Virus record (IMG/VR): IMGVR_UViG_3300044712_000190 | Coordinates: 1-41,770 of that record | Reading direction: 5' to 3' (one strand) | DNA from: a virus | DNA length: 41,770 nucleotides | Shown here: one piece after another, positions 23,438 to 31,316 of the stretch | How the letters are laid out: every line of letters begins with the position of its first letter | How positions within the stretch are numbered: position 1 is the first letter of the stretch | Position numbers and translations under genes: made by a program | Notes under the pieces: model-generated | What the model was told of the DNA's origin: nothing | What the model saw: the letters and a program-made list of their open reading frames with translations, nothing else | Database searches by the model: none

Positions 23438-24097
23438 ATGAGCAATATCGTAGCGTTCAGTGGTGCAAACCTGCCCTCCGTCAATACCCTCAAGGACACG
23501 CTCTCGCGCATCGCCGTTGAAGCTGGCCCCGCTGGCATGGTCATCATCAAGATGGACAAGTCGGGCCATTGGGTCTTCGGTGCCGACCAGACCGAAGTGG
23601 AAGATGACAGCTTGTGGGCCATCAACCCGTTCAGCTTCGTGCATGGCTTCATCGCCTGGGGCGACGGCACGGTGTTGGGCGAGAAGATGGGCAGCGTTGC
23701 CGAACCGCTGCCGGAACTGACCGACCCGCCGCAGGGTGCCAAGAAGGGGTGGGAACTCCAGATGGGCTTCTCGCTCAAGTGCGTCAGCGGCGAAGACAAC
23801 GGCATGGAGGCCCGTTTCACCACGACTTCGGTTGGCGGCAAGAAGGCAGTCCAGGCGCTCGCCGTGGAAATCGCGCAGCAAGTGGATAAGGACCAGACCA
23901 AGCCGGTGCCGGTTGTGCTGCTCAAGCGTGACCACTACCAACACAAGTCGTTTGGCCGCGTCTATACGCCCGTTTTCGAGGTGAAGCAGTGGGTCGGCAT
24001 CAACGGCGAGAAGGACACGCCGCCGCAAGCCGAAGAACCCGCCGCTGCCCCGGCACCGGAAGAAGGTGGCCGTCGCCGTCGCCGTTCGGCTGCTTGA
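23438..24097 (+). CDS. Putative single-stranded DNA-binding protein
   Basis: A 219-residue protein between the DUF2800 nuclease and DNA polymerase, the place where many phages encode their SSB-like protein. The core is a beta-rich region (GHWVFGAD...SLWAINPFSFVHGFIAWGDG, listed in parts) and the C-terminus is a Pro/Ala/Glu-rich linker followed by a basic RRRRRS tail rather than the acidic tail of bacterial SSB. I do not recognise the exact family, so function is by context. ATG 23438 follows AAGGA. Confidence 0.6.
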   Translation: MSNIVAFSGANLPSVNTLKDTLSRIAVEAGPAGMVIIKMDKSGHWVFGADQTEVEDDSLWAINPFSFVHGFIAWGDGTVLGEKMGSVAEPLPELTDPPQGAKKGWELQMGFSLKCVSGEDNGMEARFTTTSVGGKKAVQALAVEIAQQVDKDQTKPVPVVLLKRDHYQHKSFGRVYTPVFEVKQWVGINGEKDTPPQAEEPAAAPAPEEGGRRRRRSAA

Positions 24098-24155
24098 TGT
24101 AAGTTCTTCATGCCCGGTGACAGCGGGCATCTGGAAACTACAGCAAGGGGTGGTG

Positions 24156-26141
24156 ATGGCGGAAATTTGCGATATTGACCTGGAAACGCGCAGCCGTTGC
24201 GATTTGCCAGCGAGGGGCGCGTACTCATATGCCCGTGACTCAAGCACATCGGTACTCTGCATGGCGTGGTCGTTTAACGACGAGCCTGTGCAGCTATGGA
24301 CGCCAGCGCAGCCGTTCCCTGAGCGCATCATCAAGCACATCCAGTCAGGACAAAAACTCTACGCATGGAACGCGGCGTTTGAGCGCCTGATGTTCGACTA
24401 TGTGATCGCCAACGACTATGGCGTACCGGCACCGAAACTAGAGCAGTGGGTTTGCTTGGCGGCAACCGCCCGTGCCAACTGTCTGCCGGGAAATCTTGAC
24501 GGATGCGGGCGGGCGCTGGATAGCCGCATCAAGAAAGACCATCGCGGCGCTCAGTTGATCCGGGCGCTCTCCATCCCGCAGAAAGACGGCTCGTTCAACG
24601 ACGACCCTGCACTGATGCAAGAACTTTATGAGTATTGCATACGCGACGTAGAAACCCAACGTGTGATTCGTAGCGTTCTGCGCCCGCTATCCGAGCAGGA
24701 GTTGGCCGACTACCATGTGAGCGAGCGCATCAATGATCGCGGTGTCCTCTGTGACGTAGAACTCTGCCGTGCAGCCATGCGTTACGCGGGCGATGAGACT
24801 GCCGAGTTGCAGCAGGAGGTCTTGGAACTGACCGACGGCGAGATTACGACCGTCCGCTCGTCCAAGTTGCGCGAGTGGGTGCTGGCCCGCTTGGGGCCGG
24901 AAGCCTTGAAGATGACTGTTCGCTATGAGGATGGCCGCAAGCGCCATTCGATCGATAAATCCGTGCGGGCGAACCTGCTCGCCTTTGCTGAGGAGAATCC
25001 TGATGAAGTCCCGTCACTGGTGGCAGATGTCATCCAATGCACCGACGACCTGTGGGCGAGTTCGACTGCTAAGTTCAAGCGCCTGTCAGACATTGCTGAC
25101 GAGGAAGATCGAAGAGTTCGAGGCGCGTTTGTCTTTGCAGGAGGTGCAGCAACCGGACGGTCAAGCAGTTATGGCGTTCAAGTACACAATCTCCCCCGTA
25201 AGGCTCTCAAGAATGCCGAGACCGCTCGCGCTGCGCTGGTCCGAGGACATGCAATCGTCCCTGAGTTTGGTAAGCGAACTTCTGACGTTCTCCGGGGGAT
25301 GCTCCGCCCGTCACTGATCCCGAAGCCGGGCCATGTGTTCGTCGTTGCGGATTGGTCCGCGATTGAGGGGCGCGTCAATCCTTGGCTTGCCAAGAGCGAT
25401 GCGGGCGAGGACAAGCTGGACGTGTTCCGCGCCAAGAAAGACCCGTACATCGTCAATGCCGCCGCCACCTTCCGCGTGGATTACGCCGAGGTCACACCGG
25501 ACCAGCGCCAAGTGGGCAAGGTGCAGGAACTGGCGCTAGGTTTCTCCGGGGGCGTCGGTGCCTTCGCTTCGATGGGCCGCATCTACGGCATCGTCGTGGA
25601 AGACTCCGACGCGCAACGGATGGTCAATGCGTGGCGCAAGGCGAACCCGTGGTCCGAGGTCTGGTGGCGTCAGTTGGAGAACGCATACACCCGCGCCATG
25701 CGGAACAAGGGCAAAGAGTTCAGCGCAGGGCGCGTGACCTATCTCTACGACGGCCAGCACCTCTGGTATGCGCTGCCCTCTGGCCGCATCCTGTGCTACC
25801 CCTTCGCCCGCTTTGACGAGGATGGTAGCATCAGCTACCTCAAGGCGTCATGGAAGCCCGCAGCCGACGCGAAGGAATGGCCCCGTGGCCGACTCTGGCG
25901 CGGCTTGGCTTGTGAGAACATCACGCAAGCAGCCGCGAATGATTTGCTGCGCCATACGCTGCGGGTGTTCGATGATTGCGCCGTGCTGCATGTGCATGAT
26001 GAGGCAGTCTTAGAGGTGCCGGAAGCCGAAGCGCAAGCGATGGGCGCGGAGTTGGAACATGTGATGACCACGCCGCCCGCATGGGCCGAGGGCTTGCCTT
26101 TGGCCGTGGAGTGGAAGGTCTTGCAGCGGTACGGTAAATGA
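24156..26141 (+). CDS. Family A DNA polymerase with 3'-5' exonuclease
   Basis: A 661-residue replicative polymerase. Exonuclease motifs: DIDLETRS (Asp8/Glu10), AWNAAFERLMFDY and YCIRDVETQ. Polymerase motifs: A, VVADWSAIEGR (Asp399); B, RQVGKVQELALGFSGG (Lys455); C, LHVHDEAVLEV (His614-Asp615-Glu616). All key residues are present, so it should be active and proofreading. There is no 5'-3' exonuclease domain. ATG 24156 is preferred (AAGGGGTGG upstream); an in-frame earlier start at 24066 would overlap the preceding gene. The downstream primase-helicase is its likely partner. Confidence 0.95.
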   Translation: MAEICDIDLETRSRCDLPARGAYSYARDSSTSVLCMAWSFNDEPVQLWTPAQPFPERIIKHIQSGQKLYAWNAAFERLMFDYVIANDYGVPAPKLEQWVCLAATARANCLPGNLDGCGRALDSRIKKDHRGAQLIRALSIPQKDGSFNDDPALMQELYEYCIRDVETQRVIRSVLRPLSEQELADYHVSERINDRGVLCDVELCRAAMRYAGDETAELQQEVLELTDGEITTVRSSKLREWVLARLGPEALKMTVRYEDGRKRHSIDKSVRANLLAFAEENPDEVPSLVADVIQCTDDLWASSTAKFKRLSDIADEEDRRVRGAFVFAGGAATGRSSSYGVQVHNLPRKALKNAETARAALVRGHAIVPEFGKRTSDVLRGMLRPSLIPKPGHVFVVADWSAIEGRVNPWLAKSDAGEDKLDVFRAKKDPYIVNAAATFRVDYAEVTPDQRQVGKVQELALGFSGGVGAFASMGRIYGIVVEDSDAQRMVNAWRKANPWSEVWWRQLENAYTRAMRNKGKEFSAGRVTYLYDGQHLWYALPSGRILCYPFARFDEDGSISYLKASWKPAADAKEWPRGRLWRGLACENITQAAANDLLRHTLRVFDDCAVLHVHDEAVLEVPEAEAQAMGAELEHVMTTPPAWAEGLPLAVEWKVLQRYGK

Positions 26142-26154
26142 ACTAAAGTAACCC

Positions 26155-26218
26155 TGCACCCGGCCGGCGAAGCTGATCCCTTTGCCGTAAGGCGACACAC
26201 CTCCGCCTGCCGGGTGCA
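26155..26218 (+). ncRNA. Structured RNA element between polymerase and primase-helicase
   Basis: TGCACCCGGC (26155..26164) pairs perfectly with GCCGGGTGCA (26209..26218), then after one mismatch GGCG (26166..26169) pairs with CGCC (26204..26207). Inside, GCC-gtaa-GGC (26084+100 = 26184..26193) forms a stem with a GNRA-type loop, separated by a large asymmetric internal loop. There is no T-tract, so it is not a classical terminator. It could be an RNA processing site, an mRNA stabiliser or a regulatory element for the primase gene. I recognise no known riboswitch or ribozyme. Confidence 0.45.
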
Positions 26219-26250
26219 CCCGTCTACAGAGGTGACAAAAAGAAAGGGGT

Positions 26251-28524
26251 GTGTCCTTGTCTCCGTTCCTCGAATACCTAGTCGCCCTCGCACCTGAAGG
26301 CGAAACGCTCCTGCTCACCGAGCAGAAGCCCACCAAAACAGAAAACAAGTTCGTATGGCCTCCCTGCTTTCCAGACAAGTGGAAGGCGGGCAAGGCGATG
26401 TACGCCAACACCGGGTCGTTCATCCTCGACCGTATGCCTGACGGCAAACTGTCGGCATCTTCTGCGAACTGCGAGTATGTTCTGTTTCTTGTCTGCGACG
26501 ACATCGGCACCAAGAGCAAGACCCCGCCGCTTGCGCCGTCGTGGATCATGGAGACCAGCCCCAACAACTACCAATGGGGCTACGCCTTCAGCGAGCAGCC
26601 GACCAAGGCCGAATACTCTGCGGCCATCGAAGCGATTGCGGCTGCTGGCTTTACCGACCCTGGCGCGATCAACCCCGTTCGCAACGTCCGTCTGCCGGGG
26701 TCTGTCAATCTCAAGCCGGGGCGTAACGCCTTTGAGAGCGTCCTGACCGAGTGGCACCGCGAGCGGGAATACACCCTTGCCGAGATTTGCACCGCGTTTG
26801 GCGTCACACCCGCAGAGGCTTCGACCGCCAGCCAGATTGCCATACGCTTGGACGACAACGGCAACGACGATGTGTTGGCTTGGCTCAACGAGCAGGGCAT
26901 GGTCCTCGAACGGGCTAACTCTTCCGGGTGGGTCGGGATCATCTGCCCCAACCACAGTGAGCATACGGACGGTCAGATCGGCGGGCGGTACCACCCGGTC
27001 ACGCGATCGTACTGCTGTCTGCACTCGCATTGCCTCCACATCAAGAGCGAGCAGTTCCTTGAGTGGGTGGCCGAGCAAGGTGGTCCGGTCCATGAGGTCG
27101 GGCTGCGCGATGACCTGTTGGCCGAAACCATGCAGCGGGTGTATGAGAAGCTGGAGAAAGGCGACCTGTTTTCGCAGGCGTCTGACGCTGACGCCTTGAT
27201 TGCAGAGGTTGAGCGCAAGGAACTGGCGCGTGTGGCGAGGGACGAGTGGTTCAAGCGGTTCGCCTATGTGATGGACACCGACGACTATTTCGACATGGAT
27301 GCACGGGCTGAAGTTGGTCGCACTTCGTTCAATGCCTTGTTCGCCGGGATTGAGTGCAAGGTCGGCAACCGCCGCGTGACCGCCTCAGCGTGGTTTGACG
27401 CCCATCGGGAGTTGAACAAGGGTGTTGTGGTCAAGGGCTTTGCCTATGTCCCTGGCGAAGCCGCCGTGTGCATCTATGACGGCACCCTGTACGCAAACCG
27501 TTGGCGCGATGGCCGTGGGGCGGTCAGCAGCAGTGTCAGCGCCGAGCCTTGGCTGCGCCATGTCGAGCGCGTCGTGCCGAACCTGATTGAGCGCAACCAT
27601 CTGCTGGATGTGATGGCCTTCAAGCTGCAAAACCCTTCGGTCAAGATCAACCACGCTGTGCTGTTGGGCGGTACGCCGGGCTGCGGCAAGGACACCTTGT
27701 TCGCCCCGTTCATTCGCGCAATCTGTGGGCCGTATGAGCGCAACAAATCCACGCTCGACAAAGACTCGCTCGTATCGCAATTCACCTACCACTATGAGTC
27801 CGAGGTCGTCGTCGTCAATGAGCTACGCCCGGACGACTTCAAGGATCGGCGGCAAGTCGAGAACATCCTCAAGCCGGTCATCGCCGCCCCACCTGAGTAC
27901 CTGATGGTCAATCGCAAGGGGATGCATCCGTATAAGGCGATCAACCGCACCTTGGTCGTTGCCTTCTCCAACCACAAGGACGCGATTGCCCTGACCTCTG
28001 ATGACCGCCGCTGGTTCGTGCTGTGGTCGCCCGCCCCGCGCATGGAAGAGGCGCAAGCCAAGGCGCTTTGGTCTTGGCTCATGGATCGCGGGGGTTTTGG
28101 TGCCGTATCGGGCTGGCTGATGCAGCGCGATGTGTCGGCCTTCAACCCAGGGGCCATGCCGCCGGTTACTGAAGCCAAGCGCCTGATGATTGAGGATGCC
28201 CGTTCGCCCGCCGAGCAGTTCGTGATTGAGCAGTTGGAGTCGCGTGTCGGGCCGTTTGCCAAGGGGCTGGTCGGATCGCCGCTGTACAAAGTGATGGACG
28301 CGCTTTCGATGATGGCCCCTAACGGCGTCAAGATCACCAACACCGTCGTTCGCCACGCGCTAGAAGAATCCGATTGGGTGCCGCTTGGCGCGATCTACTC
28401 CAAAGAGTTGCCCACCAAGAAACAGGCTTGGTGCGCTCCCGGTATGCTCGACCTCTACTCCCGCTCCGAAATGCGCCGGATGCTGGATGAGCCAACAAGC
28501 AGCCCGATGGTCCGCGTCAAATAG
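26251..28524 (+). CDS. Primase-helicase, NrS-1 polymerase-like
   Basis: A 757-residue replication protein. The N-terminal part (residues about 60-170) resembles RepB/primase-polymerase domains: FLVCDDIGTKSKTPPL, then ETSPNNYQWGYAFS and NVRLPGSVNLK. A Cys/His region follows (CPNHSEHTD...YCCLHSHCLH, about 231-267), likely a zinc site. The C-terminal part is a P-loop helicase with GGTPGCGKDT (474-483), VVVNELRPDD and LVVAFSNHKDAIAL, as in the DUF5906 group. It probably both primes and unwinds DNA for the polymerase. The start GTG 26251 has AAAGGGG close upstream; TTG 26257 is an alternative. Confidence 0.85.
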   Translation: MSLSPFLEYLVALAPEGETLLLTEQKPTKTENKFVWPPCFPDKWKAGKAMYANTGSFILDRMPDGKLSASSANCEYVLFLVCDDIGTKSKTPPLAPSWIMETSPNNYQWGYAFSEQPTKAEYSAAIEAIAAAGFTDPGAINPVRNVRLPGSVNLKPGRNAFESVLTEWHREREYTLAEICTAFGVTPAEASTASQIAIRLDDNGNDDVLAWLNEQGMVLERANSSGWVGIICPNHSEHTDGQIGGRYHPVTRSYCCLHSHCLHIKSEQFLEWVAEQGGPVHEVGLRDDLLAETMQRVYEKLEKGDLFSQASDADALIAEVERKELARVARDEWFKRFAYVMDTDDYFDMDARAEVGRTSFNALFAGIECKVGNRRVTASAWFDAHRELNKGVVVKGFAYVPGEAAVCIYDGTLYANRWRDGRGAVSSSVSAEPWLRHVERVVPNLIERNHLLDVMAFKLQNPSVKINHAVLLGGTPGCGKDTLFAPFIRAICGPYERNKSTLDKDSLVSQFTYHYESEVVVVNELRPDDFKDRRQVENILKPVIAAPPEYLMVNRKGMHPYKAINRTLVVAFSNHKDAIALTSDDRRWFVLWSPAPRMEEAQAKALWSWLMDRGGFGAVSGWLMQRDVSAFNPGAMPPVTEAKRLMIEDARSPAEQFVIEQLESRVGPFAKGLVGSPLYKVMDALSMMAPNGVKITNTVVRHALEESDWVPLGAIYSKELPTKKQAWCAPGMLDLYSRSEMRRMLDEPTSSPMVRVK

Positions 28525-28611
28525 GGGGAGGGGGTCTGAAATTCTGCTAGATTTTCCAAGCCCTATATCCACCCATTCCGACATTTTTACTAGATTTCGC
28601 CGGGAGCCGTT

Positions 28612-29196
28612 TTGAAACATTTCTACCAAGACATCCAAGGCTGGAGCAATTTCCTCGACCTGACACGTCTGTTAGTGCTTACTCTGCCTGAGAAGGGCTT
28701 GTTTGTTGAGGTCGGCACATGGAAAGGCCGGTCGGCTGCGTTCGCTGGTGTGGAAATTCTGCGGCATAGGCCATCGGCGCGGTTGATCCTGATTGATACG
28801 TGGCAGGGGTCAGATGAGCCAGCGCACAAGGCAGATCCCATTATCCAGGCGGGGCGATTGTTCGAGCATTGCAAAGAGAATCTTGCCCCGTTGGGGCGCC
28901 TGCCCGAATACATCCGCGCAACGTCGGGCGATGCTGCCTTGACGTTCGCCAGCGAGTCGCTTGACGTAGTGTTTCTGGATGCAGCGCACGACTATGAGAA
29001 TGTGAAAGCGGACCTTGTGGCATGGGCCGGGAAGGTCAAGCCCGGCGGATACTTGGCCGGGGATGATATGGAGTGGCAAGGTGTGCGCGATGCGGTATTA
29101 GAATACTTTGAAGGCAAGGGCGACTGGTCCCTTTGCCTAAGCATTGGCCCGACGGGCTATCCAGCGTGGTACGCGAACAAAAAAGCCCGCGATTAG
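28612..29196 (+). CDS. Class I SAM-dependent methyltransferase
   Basis: A 194-residue methyltransferase of the Methyltransf_24 type: VEVGTWKGRSAAFAG (motif I), LILIDTWQG (acidic residue of motif II), LDVVFLDAAHDYENVKADL (motif IV region) and GYLAGDDM. The substrate is unknown; relatives act on small molecules, sugars or peptides. The start is TTG 28612 with GGGAG at good spacing. It ends the plus-strand replication block, and its last codons form half of a terminator for the opposite strand. Confidence 0.85.
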   Translation: MKHFYQDIQGWSNFLDLTRLLVLTLPEKGLFVEVGTWKGRSAAFAGVEILRHRPSARLILIDTWQGSDEPAHKADPIIQAGRLFEHCKENLAPLGRLPEYIRATSGDAALTFASESLDVVFLDAAHDYENVKADLVAWAGKVKPGGYLAGDDMEWQGVRDAVLEYFEGKGDWSLCLSIGPTGYPAWYANKKARD

Positions 29197-29203
29197 CGGG
29201 CTT
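29179..29203 (-). terminator. Terminator of the early minus-strand operon
   Basis: AGCCCGC (29184..29190) pairs with GCGGGCT (29196..29202) over a 5-base loop. Read on the minus strand, the stem is followed by TTTTTT (29184..29179), so it stops transcription from 29223..30886. On the plus strand only a weak T-run follows. It overlaps the end of the methyltransferase gene. Confidence 0.85.
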
Positions 29204-29222
29204 GTGTTGGGGCTGGCGGGCT

Positions 29223-29366
29223 TTAGAGCAGTAGCCAGATAGCGAGGAGCAGCAACCAAGGCCATAGGGGCTGGCGGGCGGCTTGCCGGTCAATGCGGGC
29301 CTGTAGTTGGGTTTCCACATTGCGGGCGCGGCATTGCGCCCAGGTTAGCTGGTGTGGGCGGGTCAT
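29223..29366 (-). CDS. Small membrane protein
   Basis: A 47-residue protein (MTRPHQLTWAQCRARN...) whose C-terminus is a membrane segment (PLWPWLLLLAIWLLL). It starts at ATG 29366, two bases after the upstream stop, and ends just before the terminator. A longer frame to 29444 would overlap the upstream gene. Function unknown; small membrane proteins at the end of early operons often affect host envelope functions. Confidence 0.55.
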   Translation of the reverse strand: MTRPHQLTWAQCRARNVETQLQARIDRQAARQPLWPWLLLLAIWLLL

Positions 29367-29367
29367 A

Positions 29368-29763
29368 TCAGCCCCCAAGATAGTAAAAGACTCGCCCATC
29401 ATCGGCGCGGAATAGTGCGCCTGATACCGTTCCGCGTTCAGCAAGCGCCGCGCATTCGGACCAGTCTCCGCCGCACAATTCGTTCAATTCTCGAATATCA
29501 CCACTGATCCACTGTATAAAAAGCGCGTTCAATTCGTCGTCAGACCATGCGCTTACCTCATCTTCATTCCATCCGCCGGATGCAAGGGCGAATTGCCGCA
29601 TGGCTTCCAGCTTTTCGGGCGTATCAAGAAGATGCATTTCTTTGGCGCGGTCCTTTGCGTTGTCCCAAGTAATCCGACCAGCATCCGGGCCTAGTTCAGC
29701 TTGTGACGCGGAGTAATGGCTAGGCGTTGATTCATTAACGAATCTTGTGATGTCGATTTCCAT
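29368..29763 (-). CDS. Conserved phage hypothetical protein (MEIDITRF family)
   Basis: A 131-residue protein starting MEIDITRFVNE, with YSASQAELGPDAGRITWDN, EDEVSAWSDDELNALFIQW and SGDIRELNE. I recognise this pattern from many phages of Gram-negative bacteria, always in accessory regions and without known function. The acidic composition is compatible with a DNA-mimic or anti-restriction role, but that is speculation. ATG 29763 lies two bases after the upstream stop. Confidence 0.75.
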   Translation of the reverse strand: MEIDITRFVNESTPSHYSASQAELGPDAGRITWDNAKDRAKEMHLLDTPEKLEAMRQFALASGGWNEDEVSAWSDDELNALFIQWISGDIRELNELCGGDWSECAALAERGTVSGALFRADDGRVFYYLGG

Positions 29764-29765
29764 GG

Positions 29766-30242
29766 TTAGGCCCTTTCCCCTTCTTCGGTGAATTCGTAGC
29801 CATTGGCGGTAATGGCTTCGTCTACGGCTTCGTCGGAATAGGCGCTTTCCCAGTCGTCGCGCCATTCTTTAAAGCCAGCATCGAGCGCGGAGTTAAACGC
29901 CGCCAGGGCGTCGCCTGTGCGCTTGAATTCCTTTTCAAACGTAACCCACAAGGCATAGTCGCCACAAAAGCCCGTAGGCGCTTGGTCGTGCGGCAGATCG
30001 CGGAGTTTCAGGCCGCGAAAGTGCGCATTCTCCGCGTCTGTCCGGTAATCAATGGGTGACCCAGGGCCGATATTCCAGTCCTTCAGTTCGACTCCGAAAT
30101 GCGCGCAAAACGTTTCAATGGAATGGCGGTATTCGTCAGACCATCCGTAGACGTCGCCCTGTTTGTACCACTCCCGCGCCTTTTCCTTGGCATCTTCGGA
30201 AAGCTCATGGAATTGATAAACCGTCGTTTCGATTGTTCTCAT
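29766..30242 (-). CDS. Conserved phage hypothetical protein (MRTIETTVY family)
   Basis: A 158-residue protein starting MRTIETTVYQFHELSEDAKEK, with AREWYKQGDVYGW following; the same N-terminus occurs in a common phage accessory family. The rest is acidic and rich in aromatic residues. Function unknown. It starts at ATG 30242 in an ATGA overlap with the tiny upstream gene. Together with the neighbour at 29368 it forms an accessory gene pair frequently seen together in phages. Confidence 0.75.
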   Translation of the reverse strand: MRTIETTVYQFHELSEDAKEKAREWYKQGDVYGWSDEYRHSIETFCAHFGVELKDWNIGPGSPIDYRTDAENAHFRGLKLRDLPHDQAPTGFCGDYALWVTFEKEFKRTGDALAAFNSALDAGFKEWRDDWESAYSDEAVDEAITANGYEFTEEGERA

Positions 30243-30322
30243 TGAAATACCCCCCAGACAAAAAGCGCGATCAGTGGAAGCCCGCCAAGCAGGCAATAAA
30301 AGAGGTTGCGGAGGTTATACAT
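30239..30322 (-). CDS. 27-residue membrane peptide
   Basis: Reads from ATG 30322, beginning MYNLRNLFYCLLGG and continuing as one hydrophobic helix to the stop at 30239. Its start lies within the end of the upstream gene and its stop overlaps the next start by ATGA, so it precisely bridges two genes. Function unknown. Confidence 0.5.
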   Translation of the reverse strand: MYNLRNLFYCLLGGLPLIALFVWGVFQ

Positions 30323-30698
30323 AGCCATACCGCTTCAGAATCGCCGCCCCAAATTCCCGCCGCATGGCCAGGCGCACATCATCGCCAGTTTCGCAGTCTT
30401 TCCGGTAGTAGTCCCACATGGCCGAAAGGCAAGCCCGAACTACTGCCGCCCGGTATTCGAGCGGATAGTATTGCCCGGCGCAATAGAAGACCTCGCCATT
30501 CTCAATGGACAAGCGATTCTCGATCACCGGCTCAATGCCGCGCCATTCACAGGCGCGAAGCATGGCTTCGGCGTCGGATAATTGGACGCCAGCCCTGCGA
30601 ACGTCGGCGCGGTACGACTTGGCGTCGCCGTAGTTGTGCCAATCGAAGCTAGGACGGGTTCGGACGAATACGCGGAGTTTGTTAATTAGTGCGGACAT
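30315..30698 (-). CDS. Hypothetical accessory protein
   Basis: A 127-residue protein starting MSALINKLRVFVRTRPSFDWHNYGDAKSYRAD in segments. It has helical, basic and acidic stretches with a central C-x-W and a C-terminal FGAAILKRYGYV. The start ATG 30698 follows GGAG. No family recognised. Second gene of the early operon. Confidence 0.6.
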   Translation of the reverse strand: MSALINKLRVFVRTRPSFDWHNYGDAKSYRADVRRAGVQLSDAEAMLRACEWRGIEPVIENRLSIENGEVFYCAGQYYPLEYRAAVVRACLSAMWDYYRKDCETGDDVRLAMRREFGAAILKRYGYV

Positions 30699-30715
30699 GG
30701 TATCAGGCTCCAAAG

Positions 30716-30886
30716 TTAAGCCGCTTCGCGGCGGGTTTGCTGTTGCGCTTGTTGGCGCAGGTTTGCCGCGTGTTGAAGCGTCCATAGTTCAATCTGCGCG
30801 CGGCTGATCTTGTTGAGGCTTGCCAAGATGCTGGCAAGCTCAAGATCGCGCTGGGCGCAGGTTTGGAAAAAGTCTTTGCGTGTCAT
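30716..30886 (-). CDS. First gene of the early minus-strand operon
   Basis: A 56-residue helical, basic protein starting MTRKDFFQTCAQRDLEL and ending in a Gln/Arg-rich tail. ATG 30886 is preferred because GGAG lies just before it; an ATG at 30898 is also in frame. It follows directly after the promoter at 30920..30948. Its small size, charge and first place suggest an early host-takeover or regulatory protein, without direct evidence. Confidence 0.6.
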   Translation of the reverse strand: MTRKDFFQTCAQRDLELASILASLNKISRAQIELWTLQHAANLRQQAQQQTRREAA

Positions 30887-30919
30887 GTTCGGCTCCATGT
30901 TTGTTTGACCACACTTGCA

Positions 30920-30948
30920 CTATACCAATCAAAGAATAGTTAATCAAG
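30920..30948 (-). promoter_or_regulatory. Strong promoter of the early minus-strand operon
   Basis: On the minus strand TTGATT (30948..30943) is followed after exactly 17 bases by TATAGT (30925..30920), five of six -10 bases matching the sigma-70 consensus. It lies 33 bp before the start of the first gene. The spacer contains a repeat unit shared with the array at 31597..31750, and the -35 lies in a palindrome, so regulation is likely. Confidence 0.7.
30930..30943 (+). repeat. Shared 14-bp control-region repeat, promoter copy
   Basis: TCAAAGAATAGTTA is found here between the -35 and -10 of the early promoter. The exact reverse complement is at 31660..31673, within the tandem array upstream of the terminase genes. 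The related shorter motif AATCAAAGA occurs at 30928, 31046 and 31410. Confidence 0.8.
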
Positions 30949-30964
30949 CTTTATTTGATTAACT
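30940..30964. promoter_or_regulatory. Palindrome over the early promoter (putative operator)
   Basis: GTTAATCAA (30940..30948) and TTGATTAAC (30956..30964) form a perfect 9-bp inverted repeat with a 7-base centre. It covers the -35 element of the early promoter, the usual position for a repressor or activator site. Which protein binds is unknown; the winged-helix protein at 17184..17453 is one candidate. Confidence 0.55.
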
Positions 30965-31270
30965 AATCATAGAGTGTTTGAATAGCATAGACGCATAGTT
31001 TTATGGTGCGATGCAACAGAAAAGAGGCGTGGGCGTAAGCGCACTAATCAAAGAGTTCCGTTAGGGTATTGTAGGCAGTCGGGTAGGTATTGATAGGCAT
31101 AGGGCTGACATGGGTGCGCGGGGCCATGCACGGCGCGGGATTAGGGTAAGTTAGCCTATGGTTGACTGATATAAAATAAAAAGATATTCAATTGTCACTG
31201 TAACGCCAATCCGGCGACAATTGCGCCGCGCAACGTTGGAAGTCGCGCAACTAAAACACCCCCAAAAAGA

Positions 31271-31316
31271 CTGCCTAACTGCCTACCGGACTGCCTACCT
31301 TTTTGCCCTCTGCCTA
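31271..31316. repeat. Four CTGCCTA repeats
   Basis: CTGCCTA occurs at 31271, 31279, 31291 and 31310, three times extended to CTGCCTACC. An inverted copy, TAGGCAG, is at 31072..31078, and a variant TAGGCAT at 31094. Spacing is 8, 12 and 19 bases, so they are clustered binding-site-like boxes rather than a strict tandem repeat. Confidence 0.7.

Noticed and set aside
24066-24155. Extended N-terminus of the DNA polymerase
   Set aside because: The earlier start would overlap the preceding gene, lacks a ribosome-binding site, and the exonuclease motif of the family normally lies near the start, as with ATG 24156.
26155-26218. Hammerhead or twister ribozyme
   Set aside because: Despite the closed stem, the conserved core bases of these ribozymes are not present.
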